Source: Xanthomonas sacchari
Lineage (GTDB): Bacteria > Pseudomonadota > Gammaproteobacteria > Xanthomonadales > Xanthomonadaceae
Length of the DNA: 64,000 nt
Reading direction: 5' to 3'
NCBI RefSeq assembly: GCF_040529065.1
Contig: NZ_CP132343.1
Span: 3,658,001 to 3,722,000 of the forward strand
In this document: positions 54,829-64,000 of the stretch, piece by piece
How the letters are laid out: every line of letters begins with the position of its first letter
Numbering within the stretch: position 1 is the stretch's first letter
The notes under the pieces: model-generated
Database searches by the model: none
What the model was told of the DNA's origin: nothing
Seen by the model: the letters and a program-made list of their open reading frames with translations, nothing else
Translations under genes and position numbers: made by a program

Positions 54829-55817
54829 TTGGGCTGCAAGCCCAGGTGCAGATAGGCCTTGTTGGTCGCCATGCGGCCGCGGGCGGTGCGGATCAGGTAG
54901 CCCTGCTGGATCAGGTAGGGCTCGATCACGTCCTCCAGGGTGCCGCGCTCCTCCGACAGCGAGGCGGCCAGCGACTCGACGCCGACCGGGCCGCCGTCGA
55001 AGTACTCGATGATGGTGCGCAGCATGCGCCGGTCCAGTTCGTCGAAGCCCTCGGCGTCGACCTTGAGCATCTGCGTGGCGGCCTGGGCCACCGCCAGGTC
55101 GATCTGCCCGCCGGCGCGGACCTGGGCGAAGTCACGGACCCGCCGCAGCAGGCGATTGGCGATGCGCGGGGTGCCGCGCGCGCGGCGCGCGATCTCGGCG
55201 CAGCCGTCGGCGTTGCAGGCGATGCCGAGGATGCTGGCGGAGCGGCGCACGATCTGCGCCAGCTCGTCCGGGGTGTAGAAGGCCAGGCGCTGGACGATGC
55301 CGAAGCGGTCGCGCAAGGGCGCGGTCAGCAGGCCGGCGCGGGTGGTGGCGCCGATCAGGGTGAACGGCGGCAGGTCGATCTTGATCGAGCGCGCGGCCGG
55401 GCCCTCGCCGATCATGATGTCGATCTGGAAGTCTTCCATCGCCGGATACAGCACTTCCTCGACCACCGGCGACAGGCGGTGGATCTCGTCGATGAACAGC
55501 ACGTCGTGCGGCTGCAGGTTGGTCAGCAGCGCGGCCAGGTCGCCGGCCTTCTCGATCACCGGGCCGGAGGTGACCCGCAGGTTGACCCCCAACTCGTTGG
55601 CGATGACGTGGCTGAGCGTGGTCTTGCCCAGGCCCGGCGGCCCGAAGATCAGCACATGGTCCATCGCCTCCCCGCGCGCCTTGGCCGCCTCGATGTAGAT
55701 CGACAGCTGCTCGCGCACCGGCTGCTGGCCGAGGTAGTCGTCCAGCCGCTTGGGGCGGATGCTGGCCTCGGCCGCCTCATCCTCGCGGGTGGCGCTGCTG
55801 GCGATGATGCGGTCCAT
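54783..55817 (-). CDS. ruvB: Holliday junction branch-migration ATPase RuvB
   Basis: Hexameric AAA+ motor that drives RuvA-bound Holliday junctions. The 344 residues contain Walker [14 protein letters not shown], Walker [12 protein letters not shown], the sensor [19 protein letters not shown], the arginine-finger region [20 protein letters not shown] and a C-terminal winged helix ([18 protein letters not shown]). The family normally ends near HLGLQPK; here it continues [14 protein letters not shown], residues encoded by an arm of the G-rich element. The start at 55817 lies 5 bp from another element copy. Confidence 0.97.
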   Translation of the reverse strand: MDRIIASSATREDEAAEASIRPKRLDDYLGQQPVREQLSIYIEAAKARGEAMDHVLIFGPPGLGKTTLSHVIANELGVNLRVTSGPVIEKAGDLAALLTNLQPHDVLFIDEIHRLSPVVEEVLYPAMEDFQIDIMIGEGPAARSIKIDLPPFTLIGATTRAGLLTAPLRDRFGIVQRLAFYTPDELAQIVRRSASILGIACNADGCAEIARRARGTPRIANRLLRRVRDFAQVRAGGQIDLAVAQAATQMLKVDAEGFDELDRRMLRTIIEYFDGGPVGVESLAASLSEERGTLEDVIEPYLIQQGYLIRTARGRMATNKAYLHLGLQPKRDSGLGIGDTGALF

Positions 55818-55822
55818 TTAGA

Positions 55823-55935
55823 GCCGGGATTGGGGAGTGGGGATTCGGGATTGGTAGCGCAATAGTATCGGCTGCGAGACGGTCTCGGCGCCATGGCCTT
55901 GACCAATCCCGAATCCCGACTCCCCAATCCCGGCC
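55823..55935. repeat. G-rich heptad element, copy F (two inverted arms)
   Basis: Left arm 55823-55858 (GCCGGGATTGGGGAGTGGGG...) and inverted right arm 55903-55935 (CCAATCCCGAATCCCGACTC..., ending CCCGGC) fill the gap between the kup stop (55949) and ruvB start (55817). The unique core is about 45 bp. Confidence 0.88.
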
Positions 55936-55948
55936 GCCGCAGGCGGCC

Positions 55949-57862
<1,914 letters not shown>

Positions 57863-57923
57863 GGTGGGAAGAGTAGCGCCAGAACGTGAAGAAAGAGCGG
57901 GGGAAGCCGGGCCGACCGGGCGG

Positions 57924-58508
57924 TCAGCGCAGCGCCGCCTGCAGGGCCTTGCGGATCACCGTGGCGACCTCGTCGCCGTCGGCGGCGGCGTCGCGCGCCA
58001 TCTTCGCCGCCTCGGCCGGCTTGTAGCCGAGCTGCTGCAGCGCCACCGTGGCCTCGGACACCGCGTCGGTGCCCAGTTGCCCGGTGACCGGCGCGCCGCC
58101 GCTGAAGTCGGCCGCGCGGTCGCGCAGCTCCACCACCATGCGCTCGGCGGTCTTCTTGCCGATGCCGGGGATGCGGGTCAGCGCGGTGACGTCGGCGGCG
58201 GTGATCAGCCGCGCGAATTCATCCACGCTGACCCCGGACAGCACCGCCAGCGCGATCTTCGCGCCGATGCCGCTGACCCGCTGCACGTCGCGGAACAGGC
58301 GCCGCTCGCCCTCGCGCAGGAAGCCGTACAGCGACACGCTGTCCTCCTTCTGCGCATAGTGGGTGAACAGGATGACGTCGCGGCCGACGTCGGGCAGGTC
58401 GTAGAAGGTGCTCATCGGCGCCTCCAGCTCATACCCCACCCCACCCACGTCGATCACCAGCCACGGCGGCTGCTTGTAGGCCAGGATCCCGCGCAGACGG
58501 CCGATCAT
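57924..58508 (-). CDS. ruvA: Holliday junction DNA-binding protein RuvA
   Basis: Tetramer that holds the four-way junction for RuvB and RuvC. The 194 residues show the N-terminal OB fold ([20 protein letters not shown], then [12 protein letters not shown]), two helix-hairpin-helix motifs ([19 protein letters not shown] and [19 protein letters not shown]) and the C-terminal RuvB-binding three-helix domain ([20 protein letters not shown]). It is complete and typical in length. The gap to kup is 61 bp. Confidence 0.98.
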   Translation of the reverse strand: MIGRLRGILAYKQPPWLVIDVGGVGYELEAPMSTFYDLPDVGRDVILFTHYAQKEDSVSLYGFLREGERRLFRDVQRVSGIGAKIALAVLSGVSVDEFARLITAADVTALTRIPGIGKKTAERMVVELRDRAADFSGGAPVTGQLGTDAVSEATVALQQLGYKPAEAAKMARDAAADGDEVATVIRKALQAALR

Positions 58509-58527
58509 TGGGCGCCTCGTGCGAGGA

Positions 58528-58625
58528 GCCGGGATTGGGGATTGGGGATTGGGGATTCGCCAAAGCGGGGCCGGCGCGCACGCGCGCGGCTGTTGCCAAT
58601 CCCCAATCCCGAATCCCGAATCCCA
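58528..58625. repeat. G-rich heptad element, copy G (most regular copy)
   Basis: Left arm 58528-58565 carries four heptad steps, GGGATTGGGGATTGGGGATT then GGGG (58531-58554), an ideal four-run G-quadruplex pattern with ATT loops. The inverted right arm is 58595-58625. It occupies the gap between the ruvC stop (58633) and ruvA start (58508). Confidence 0.9.
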
Positions 58626-58632
58626 GCTCCAC

Positions 58633-59229
58633 TCATTTTCTACTCCACGCCTGCTGCGTGCTGACGCCCAGGCGCTGCGCGGTGGCGCGCACGTGGGCAT
58701 GGGTGATGGCGACGGCCAGTGCGTCGGCGGCGTCGGCCTGAAGTTTGCCGGTCAGGCTCAGCATGAGACCGACCATGTGTTGCACTTGTTGCTTCTCCGC
58801 CGCGCCCTTGCCGACCACGGCGAGCTTGATCTCCTTGGCGGCGTACTCGTGCACCGGCAGTTCGCGCAGCACCGCCGCGCAGATCGCCGCGCCGCGGGCA
58901 TGGCCGAGCTTCAGCGCCGCGTCGGCGCTCTTGCCCATGAACACCCGCTCGATCGCCACTTCATGCGGCCGGTATTCCTCGATCAGCGCGTCCAGCCCGT
59001 GCAGCAGGCGCTTGAGCCGCAGGGCGAAATCGCCCTCACCCAGCAACACCAGCGGCGCATGGTGCACGTGCCGGGTACGGCCGGCCGCATCCACGTCGAT
59101 GATGCCCACGCCGGTGCGCTGCGAGCCGGGGTCGATGCCGAGGATGCGGGTGGAGCCGGGATTGGGGATTCGGGAATCGGGAATCGGGAAAGCAGCGCCC
59201 GTGCGGGCAGAGATGCCCGTGGCAGCCAT
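58633..59229 (-). CDS. ruvC: Crossover junction endonuclease RuvC with an N-terminal extension
   Basis: Resolves Holliday junctions. Catalytic acidic residues are visible in [36 protein letters not shown] and [18 protein letters not shown]. RuvC normally begins directly at M-x-RILGIDPG, giving about 173 residues. Here no start codon is available at that point, because an arm of the G-rich element supplies the preceding in-frame codons ([13 protein letters not shown]). The nearest ATG (59229) gives 198 residues. ATG 59307, four bases after the yebC stop and behind a GGGGGC, would give 224. The catalytic core is intact; only the start is uncertain. Confidence 0.92.
   Translation of the reverse strand: MAATGISARTGAAFPIPDSRIPNPGSTRILGIDPGSQRTGVGIIDVDAAGRTRHVHHAPLVLLGEGDFALRLKRLLHGLDALIEEYRPHEVAIERVFMGKSADAALKLGHARGAAICAAVLRELPVHEYAAKEIKLAVVGKGAAEKQQVQHMVGLMLSLTGKLQADAADALAVAITHAHVRATAQRLGVSTQQAWSRK
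59155..59192. repeat. G-rich heptad element, copy H (single arm inside ruvC 5' coding region)
   Basis: GCCGGGATTGGGGATTCGGG followed by AATCGGGAATCGGGAAAGC; at least five G runs. It lies in the 5' part of the ruvC reading frame, just before the conserved RILGIDPG. No inverted partner was found between it and yebC. Confidence 0.85.
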
Positions 59230-59311
59230 CGACGTCTGCGATGCCTCCGGTGCCGGCACGGCGTTCTTCCGGGTTCCGGGTGTTGGGCCCCGGGCCCCGG
59301 CGGTCATGGTC

Positions 59312-60046
59312 TCAGCCCCCGTCACTCAGCGCGGCCTGGTCCACGTTGGAATAGACGTTCTGCACGTCGTCCAGGTCTTCCAGCATGTCCAGCAGCTTGC
59401 GCACCTGCACTGCGGTGTCGCCGTCCACGGCGATGTCGTTGTCGGCGCGGAAGGTGATTTCGGCGTGGTCGGCAGCCAGGCCGGCCGCGTCCATGGCGTC
59501 CTTGACCGCCTGGAACGCCTCCGGTGCGGTCAGCACGTCGATCGCGCCGTCCTCGGGGTAGACCACGATGTCGTCGGCACCGGCCTCGATCGCCGCCTCG
59601 GTGATCTTCTCCTCATCGGCGCCGGCGGCGAAGCTGAGCACGCCCAGGCGCTTGAACATGAAGGCCACCGAGCCGTCGGTGCCCATGTTGCCGCCGCACT
59701 TGCTGAAGGCGTGACGCACGTCGGCCACGGTGCGCACGCGATTGTCGGTCAGGCAGTCGACGATCACTGCGACGCCGCCCGGGGCATAGCCCTCGTAGCG
59801 CACTTCCTCGTACTCCACGCCTTCCAGTTCGCCGGTGGCCTTCTTGATCGCGCGCTCGATCACGTCCTTGGACATGTTGGAGGCCAGCCCCTTGTCCATC
59901 GCCACGCGCAGCCGCGGGTTGTTGGACGGATCGCCGCCGCCGGCGCGCGCGGCGACGCCGATCTCGCGGATGATCTTGGTGAAAATCTTGCCGCGCTTCG
60001 CATCGGATGCGTTCTTGCGGGCTTCGATCGAGGGGCCTCTACCCAT
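59312..60046 (-). CDS. yebC: YebC/TACO1-family protein
   Basis: A 244-residue YebC-type protein, historically called a transcriptional regulator and more recently linked to translation of difficult sequences. Clear family segments are [60 protein letters not shown] and [20 protein letters not shown]. The start at 60046 reads [10 protein letters not shown], where the family consensus has a similar MAGHSKW-type start. It is upstream of ruvC in the conserved yebC-ruvC-ruvA order. Confidence 0.96.
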   Translation of the reverse strand: MGRGPSIEARKNASDAKRGKIFTKIIREIGVAARAGGGDPSNNPRLRVAMDKGLASNMSKDVIERAIKKATGELEGVEYEEVRYEGYAPGGVAVIVDCLTDNRVRTVADVRHAFSKCGGNMGTDGSVAFMFKRLGVLSFAAGADEEKITEAAIEAGADDIVVYPEDGAIDVLTAPEAFQAVKDAMDAAGLAADHAEITFRADNDIAVDGDTAVQVRKLLDMLEDLDDVQNVYSNVDQAALSDGG

Positions 60047-60328
60047 GGGGCGTTCCGGACGGTTGTAAGGACAAGGCGCGGATTTTACCTGATGCAGCGC
60101 ACATCCCGCGGCCCAGGCGGGCCGACGACGGACCGGGGCACGTGGCGCGCATGCGTCCCGCGTTCCGCTGGCGCCTACCGCTCGGGTGCGCGCCGGCCCG
60201 TGGTGGCCGTCAAGTCTTGGCGGGCTGTCTACCCCGGCGCGCGGACTGCCGCCAAGACTGTAGCGCCCCACTGGGAGGCTGAACGCGCCGGTCGCGCCAG
60301 CGTTCCATCGCATCGAAGGAGATCCCCC
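60047..60328. other. Divergent intergenic region yebC / secreted hydrolase
   Basis: 282 bp without a gene. It should carry both promoters. A strong AAGGAG ribosome-binding site (about 60316-60321) precedes the hydrolase ATG. No operator recognised. Confidence 0.5.
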
Positions 60329-61231
60329 ATGTCCTGCAGCACGTCCCTCGCCCACCCGTTCCTGTCGCTGGCCCTGCGCTGCCTGGGCCTGGCCGCCCTC
60401 GCCGCCCCGGGCCTTGCCAGCGCCCAGACCGATGCCTTCCGGGGGCGCTACAGCGCCGGCGTCACCACCTATGCGATCAGCGGCCAGGAGCCCCGCGCGG
60501 CCGGCAAGTACCCGGTGTACGTGCATATCGGCGGCACCGGCGAGAACTACCAGAGCAATTGGGCGATGGCCGCGGTGAACGCCGCCGCGGCCAAGGGCTT
60601 CGTGGCCGCCTCGGTGGAGTACGACAACGCCAGCTTCGGCAGCTGCGGCGTCATCGGCAACCGCGCCAAGGCCATCTTCGATGCGCAGAATCTCAACAGC
60701 GCCATCGCCCAGCTCTGCGCCCGCGACAAGGCCGACTGCTCCAAGGGCGTGGTGACCGGCGGGCTCAGCCAGGGCTCGATCATCTCGGTGCTGGCGCACG
60801 ACTACGATCCCCGGGTCGCCGCCTCGTTCGGCCAGGGCACCGGTGCGACCTACACCGCCTACTACAACCTGGCGTCGTGCATCGCCGACGGCAACCACTC
60901 GCTGCCGTCCGATCGCCTGCGCATCATCAACGGCGAGCGCGACATGTTCGTCGGCGGCACCGAGAACATCGCCCGCACGCAGGCGCAACTGGTCACCGGC
61001 CTGCGCTGCGACGGGCAGCAGTCGTGCTTCCGCAGCAACGGCAGCGGCTGGTACGTCGTCAAGGATCGCGAGGTGCAGGACCTCTACGCCGACCACTGCT
61101 TCATGGGCTTCGGCGGCTATCCGGGCACCCAGTGCGCGGGCGTGCTGGTCGACGGCAACTACCGCAGCGGCACCGCCGCCTGGGCGCTCAACCCCACGCT
61201 GGACTGGTTGAAGACCTTCGTGACGCCGTAA
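60329..61231 (+). CDS. Secreted alpha/beta-hydrolase-like protein
   Basis: A 300-residue protein with a Sec signal peptide (cleavage expected after LASAQ, about residue 33). The nucleophile-elbow motif is GGLSQGS, following the strand KGVVTGG, and an oxyanion-type [13 protein letters not shown] is near residue 70. Later [15 protein letters not shown] (acid residue region) and [14 protein letters not shown] (candidate catalytic His) complete a plausible Ser-Asp-His set. Several cysteines ([37 protein letters not shown]) suggest disulfides. The strong ribosome-binding site supports ATG 60329. The family name and substrate are not known to me; secretion suggests an extracellular or periplasmic esterase. 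Confidence 0.8.
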   Translation: MSCSTSLAHPFLSLALRCLGLAALAAPGLASAQTDAFRGRYSAGVTTYAISGQEPRAAGKYPVYVHIGGTGENYQSNWAMAAVNAAAAKGFVAASVEYDNASFGSCGVIGNRAKAIFDAQNLNSAIAQLCARDKADCSKGVVTGGLSQGSIISVLAHDYDPRVAASFGQGTGATYTAYYNLASCIADGNHSLPSDRLRIINGERDMFVGGTENIARTQAQLVTGLRCDGQQSCFRSNGSGWYVVKDREVQDLYADHCFMGFGGYPGTQCAGVLVDGNYRSGTAAWALNPTLDWLKTFVTP

Positions 61232-61329
61232 GGGGCGTCATTGCCACTACGCCGGCGCCAGGCGGTCGCGGTGGATCGCAATGCGGCGCGACCGGCGCCG
61301 CGGCGCATTGGGTTCTGCCAGGCGCCGGC

Positions 61330-61956
61330 TCAGGCGGCGAAGCGGCCGTCGCGCAGGAACGCCGCGGTCTGCCGCGCGGCCTCCACCGAGAACAGCAGGC
61401 CGCTGTGGCTGGCGCGGACCTGGCAGTGATCGCCCAGGCCAGGCACGCGGGTCTCGGCCAGCGCCACGCTGCCGTCGGACGCCGGCCCGAGCGCGGCAAA
61501 GCGCGCGCCGAGGCCGCGGGCCACCGTGCCGGCGATCATGCCGACCTCGGCCGCCCCGTCCCAACGCGCCACGCCCCGCTGCAACAGCGCCGCACTGCGG
61601 CCCAGCGCCCGCCCGAGCCGCCGTTGCGCCAGGGCGCGCGCAGCGGCACTGCCGGCCAAGGGGCTGCCCAGGCACACCACCCGGGTCACCGGCAGCGCCG
61701 GCGCCTGCTGCAAGGCCTGCAACGCAATCAGGCCGCCGAGACTATGCCCAACCAACGCCACCGGACCGGCGTCGGCCATACGTTCGATGCGGACGTGCAG
61801 CCGTGGAAGCGCGGCTTCGGCACCGCCGAAGGCGGTCGAATAGCCGAAGCTGGCGACGCGCCAGCCCTCGTGGCGCAGGCGCAGCGCCAGCGGCAGCAGC
61901 CACGGCCGCGCGTTCCAGATGCCATGCAGCAACAGCACCTGCGGCGCGGCGGCCAT
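61330..61956 (-). CDS. Alpha/beta hydrolase (lipase/esterase-like)
   Basis: Predicted cytosolic serine hydrolase of 208 residues. The oxyanion motif is LLLHGIWNARPWLLP at the N-terminus and the nucleophile elbow is VALVGHSLGGLIALQAL. A terminal CQVRASHSGLLFS supplies a candidate catalytic His. The general type resembles triacylglycerol lipase/acetyltransferase-like esterases. ATG 61956 (MAAAPQVLLLHG) was chosen; 62001 would overlap the upstream lipoprotein gene. It lies 7 bp after that gene's stop codon, so the two form an operon. Confidence 0.85.
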   Translation of the reverse strand: MAAAPQVLLLHGIWNARPWLLPLALRLRHEGWRVASFGYSTAFGGAEAALPRLHVRIERMADAGPVALVGHSLGGLIALQALQQAPALPVTRVVCLGSPLAGSAAARALAQRRLGRALGRSAALLQRGVARWDGAAEVGMIAGTVARGLGARFAALGPASDGSVALAETRVPGLGDHCQVRASHSGLLFSVEAARQTAAFLRDGRFAA

Positions 61957-61963
61957 GCGCGGC

Positions 61964-62275
61964 TCAGCCGCAGGTGGTGCGGACGATGTGATTGCTGCCA
62001 TCCAGGAACACGTTGAGCCGGTCCAGGCGCAGGTCGCGGGTCACCGCCTGGCCCGGCGCGATCGGCCGCACCACGCCGGCCCCGCTCTCCTTCCAGACCC
62101 GGCTCATGGTTGCCTGGGTGGCCTCCTGGCCCACCGCCCAGGCCACGGCCTCGACGTTGCAGCGGCCATCGCCTTGCACGCTCGGCCCGCCACTGGCCGG
62201 CTGCAACTTGGCCGGTGGCGCGCACGCGGCCAGCAGCGGCAACACGGCGGCGATTCCCATCCACGGTCGGAACAT
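61964..62275 (-). CDS. Peptidase inhibitor I78-like lipoprotein
   Basis: A 103-residue protein with a lipoprotein signal (LLAACAPP, Cys18). The mature part has the pattern of the I78 inhibitor family: CNVEAVAWAVGQEATQATMS, then VVRPIAPGQAVTRDLRLDRL and a terminal NHIVRTTCG. Two conserved cysteines probably pair. Family members inhibit serine proteases of the subtilisin/elastase type; here it would act in the periplasm or at the outer membrane. It is co-oriented with the alpha/beta hydrolase gene 7 bp downstream. Confidence 0.85.
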   Translation of the reverse strand: MFRPWMGIAAVLPLLAACAPPAKLQPASGGPSVQGDGRCNVEAVAWAVGQEATQATMSRVWKESGAGVVRPIAPGQAVTRDLRLDRLNVFLDGSNHIVRTTCG

Positions 62276-62373
62276 GGCGCGCTCTCCTTCAGGCTGGACA
62301 GGCCAGCACTGTAGCGCGCGCTCGTTGCCGCTGTGTCGACGCGGCATGCCCGGACGACGTCCGGTTGCAGGCG

Positions 62374-62892
62374 TCAGGCCGCGCGTGACGGCCGGCGCAG
62401 GATGAATTCGAGATCGCGCACCTGCCCCACCGGGAACTCGTAGGTGCCGACCTTCTCGAAGCCGTAGCGCGCGTAGAAGCGCTGCGCGCCCAAGTTTTCC
62501 GACCACACGCCGACCCACAGCGTGCGCGGGCCGTTGCGCTCCAGCCAGGCCAGGGCGGTGTCGAACAAGCGACCGCCCCAGCCGCCGTTCTGGTGCGCGC
62601 GCAGCAGGTACAGCCGTTTCAGTTCGCCATCGCCAGGCGTCACCTCGGCATGCGGCAGACCGCAGGGGCCGGCGGCGGCGTGTCCCACCACCTCGCCGTC
62701 ATGCTCGACCAGCCAGATCGCGTAGTCCGGATGCGCCAGCACCACCTGCGCGCGCTCGATCGAATAGGCTTCGTCGAGGAAGGCCTGCAGATCCTGCGCA
62801 GGGTAAAGATGGCCGAAGGTTTCGCAGAACGTGGCCGTGGCGATGCGGGTCACCGCCGCGGCATCGTCCGGCGTGGCGCGACGAATCAGCAC
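62374..62892 (-). CDS. GNAT-family N-acetyltransferase
   Basis: Acetyl-CoA dependent acetyltransferase of 172 residues. GNAT landmarks are the N-terminal MLIRRATPDDAAAVTRIAT, the acetyl-CoA loop region LKRLYLLRAHQNGGWGGRLF and the C-terminal LWVGVWSENLGAQRFYARYG. The type resembles small-molecule (amine or antibiotic) acetyltransferases, but the substrate is not deducible. It begins 3 bp after the acidic protein gene, suggesting a shared transcript. Confidence 0.9.
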   Translation of the reverse strand: MLIRRATPDDAAAVTRIATATFCETFGHLYPAQDLQAFLDEAYSIERAQVVLAHPDYAIWLVEHDGEVVGHAAAGPCGLPHAEVTPGDGELKRLYLLRAHQNGGWGGRLFDTALAWLERNGPRTLWVGVWSENLGAQRFYARYGFEKVGTYEFPVGQVRDLEFILRRPSRAA

Positions 62893-62895
62893 GGC

Positions 62896-63216
<321 letters not shown>

Positions 63217-63249
63217 GTGTCGGCCTGCGCTACGGTTGGAAGAAAGGGA

Positions 63250-64000
63250 TCACTGCGCCTGCGGGCGCACCTGCACGTGCACTTCGGCCAGCTGCGCGTC
63301 GGCGATCGGCGACGGTGCGTCGGTCATCAGATCCTGCGCGCCGGTGGTCTTGGGGAACGGGATCACGTCGCGGATCGATTCGGTGCCGGCCATCAGCGCG
63401 GCGATGCGGTCGATGCCGAAGGCGATGCCGCCGTGCGGCGGCGCGCCGTAGTTCAGCGCGTCCAGCAGGAAGCCGAACTTGGCGCGCGCTTCCTCGGCAC
63501 CGATGCCGAGCAGCTCGAACACTGCGCTCTGCATGTCCGGGCGGTGGATACGGATCGAACCGCCGCCGATCTCGTTGCCGTTGAGCACCATGTCGTAGCC
63601 GCGCGACACCGCGGTCTTGGCGTGGGTGCGCAGCTCGGCGATGTCGTCCACGGCCGGCGCAGTGAACGGATGATGCAGGGCGACGTAGCGCTGCGCCTCC
63701 TCGTCCCACTCGAACATCGGGAAATCGGTGACCCACAGCGGACGCCAGCCGTCGGCGACCAGATTGAAGTCCTTGCCGGCCTTCAGGCGCAGCGCGCCCA
63801 TGAAGTCGGAGACCTTGCCGTAGGCGCCGGCGCCGAAGAACACGATGTCGCCGTTGCCGGCGCCGACGTGGGCGAGCAGCGCGGCGAACGCGGCCTCGCC
63901 GAAGAACTTCTGGATCGGCGAGCTGATCTCGCCGCTGTCGGCGATCTTGACGTAGGCCAGGCCCTTGGCGCCGTACTTGGCGGCGTGCGCGGCGTATTCG
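63250..64000 (-). CDS. aspS: Aspartyl-tRNA synthetase, C-terminal 250 residues (5' end beyond window)
   Basis: Class II synthetase charging tRNA-Asp. The frame is open from the right edge to the stop at 63250-63252. It contains bacterial-type insertion-domain sequence ([20 protein letters not shown], then [20 protein letters not shown]), [34 protein letters not shown] (motif 2/aspartate region) and motif 3 [16 protein letters not shown]. The first part, including the anticodon-binding OB fold, is outside. In many gammaproteobacteria aspS precedes yebC-ruvC directly; here five genes intervene. Confidence 0.97.
   Translation of the reverse strand, partial: EYAAHAAKYGAKGLAYVKIADSGEISSPIQKFFGEAAFAALLAHVGAGNGDIVFFGAGAYGKVSDFMGALRLKAGKDFNLVADGWRPLWVTDFPMFEWDEEAQRYVALHHPFTAPAVDDIAELRTHAKTAVSRGYDMVLNGNEIGGGSIRIHRPDMQSAVFELLGIGAEEARAKFGFLLDALNYGAPPHGGIAFGIDRIAALMAGTESIRDVIPFPKTTGAQDLMTDAPSPIADAQLAEVHVQVRPQAQ

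Overview
The window is a GC-rich (roughly two-thirds G+C), densely coded chromosomal segment whose gene content and order point to a gammaproteobacterium of the Xanthomonadaceae, most likely Xanthomonas. The indicators are the pilGHIJ-chpA block divergent from gshB-tonB, an Oar-type TonB-dependent receptor, a pqqABCDE operon, the ruv/tol-pal order, and many intergenic palindromes of the 'GGAGCGGCTTCAGCCGC' and 'GGGACTGAAGTCCC' kinds. The genus call is inference from recognisable families; no database search was possible. No prophage, insertion sequence, CRISPR array or plasmid function was seen.

Layout. 1-7824 (minus): twitching-motility chemosensory operon pilG-pilH-pilI-pilJ-chpA; chpA runs off the left edge. 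8067-9895 (plus): gshB and a tonB-like gene, then a striking tandem array of 140-bp palindromic units (9911-10505) and a 999-aa TonB-dependent receptor. 13760-20604 (minus): ADP-ribosylglycohydrolase, tsaB, a YoaA/DinG-type helicase, a TPR lipoprotein resembling LpoP, and mrcB (PBP1b). 20698-22794: two-domain glycosyltransferase. 23047-26843 (minus): a membrane-anchored repeat protein and relA. 27104-30322 (plus): pqqABCDE. 30420-32719: a secreted small protein and a ClC-type channel/transporter. 33000-39856: hrpA, dps, recQ. 40029-47064: accessory-looking stretch with a secreted protein, a TetR regulator, a Fur-box-preceded siderophore-type receptor, the divergent argP/argO pair, a small secreted protein, and several gene-poor gaps including a LysR remnant. 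47416-54786 (minus): tRNA-Lys, queC, queE and the tol-pal operon (ybgC-tolQ-tolR-tolA-tolB-pal-cpoB). 54783-60046 (minus): ruvB, kup, ruvA, ruvC, yebC. 60329-63216: secreted hydrolase, alpha/beta hydrolase, I78 inhibitor-like lipoprotein, GNAT and an acidic protein. 63250-64000: the 3' part of aspS.

The most unusual feature is a dispersed G-rich heptad element found at eight sites (15.4, 17.5, 32.7, 48.3, 54.7, 55.8, 58.5 and 59.2 kb). It is built from GGGATTG / GGGATTC heptads, usually as two inverted arms. One arm lies directly after a stop codon and the other directly before the next start codon in the minus-strand gene runs. Its G-rich strand fits the four-run G-quadruplex pattern. At ruvB, ybgC and ruvC the element appears to be translated as part of the protein ends. 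Most of the rest is ordinary core genome: cell-envelope integrity, peptidoglycan synthesis, recombination/repair, stringent response and tRNA modification, combined with a PQQ biosynthesis operon and TonB-dependent uptake.
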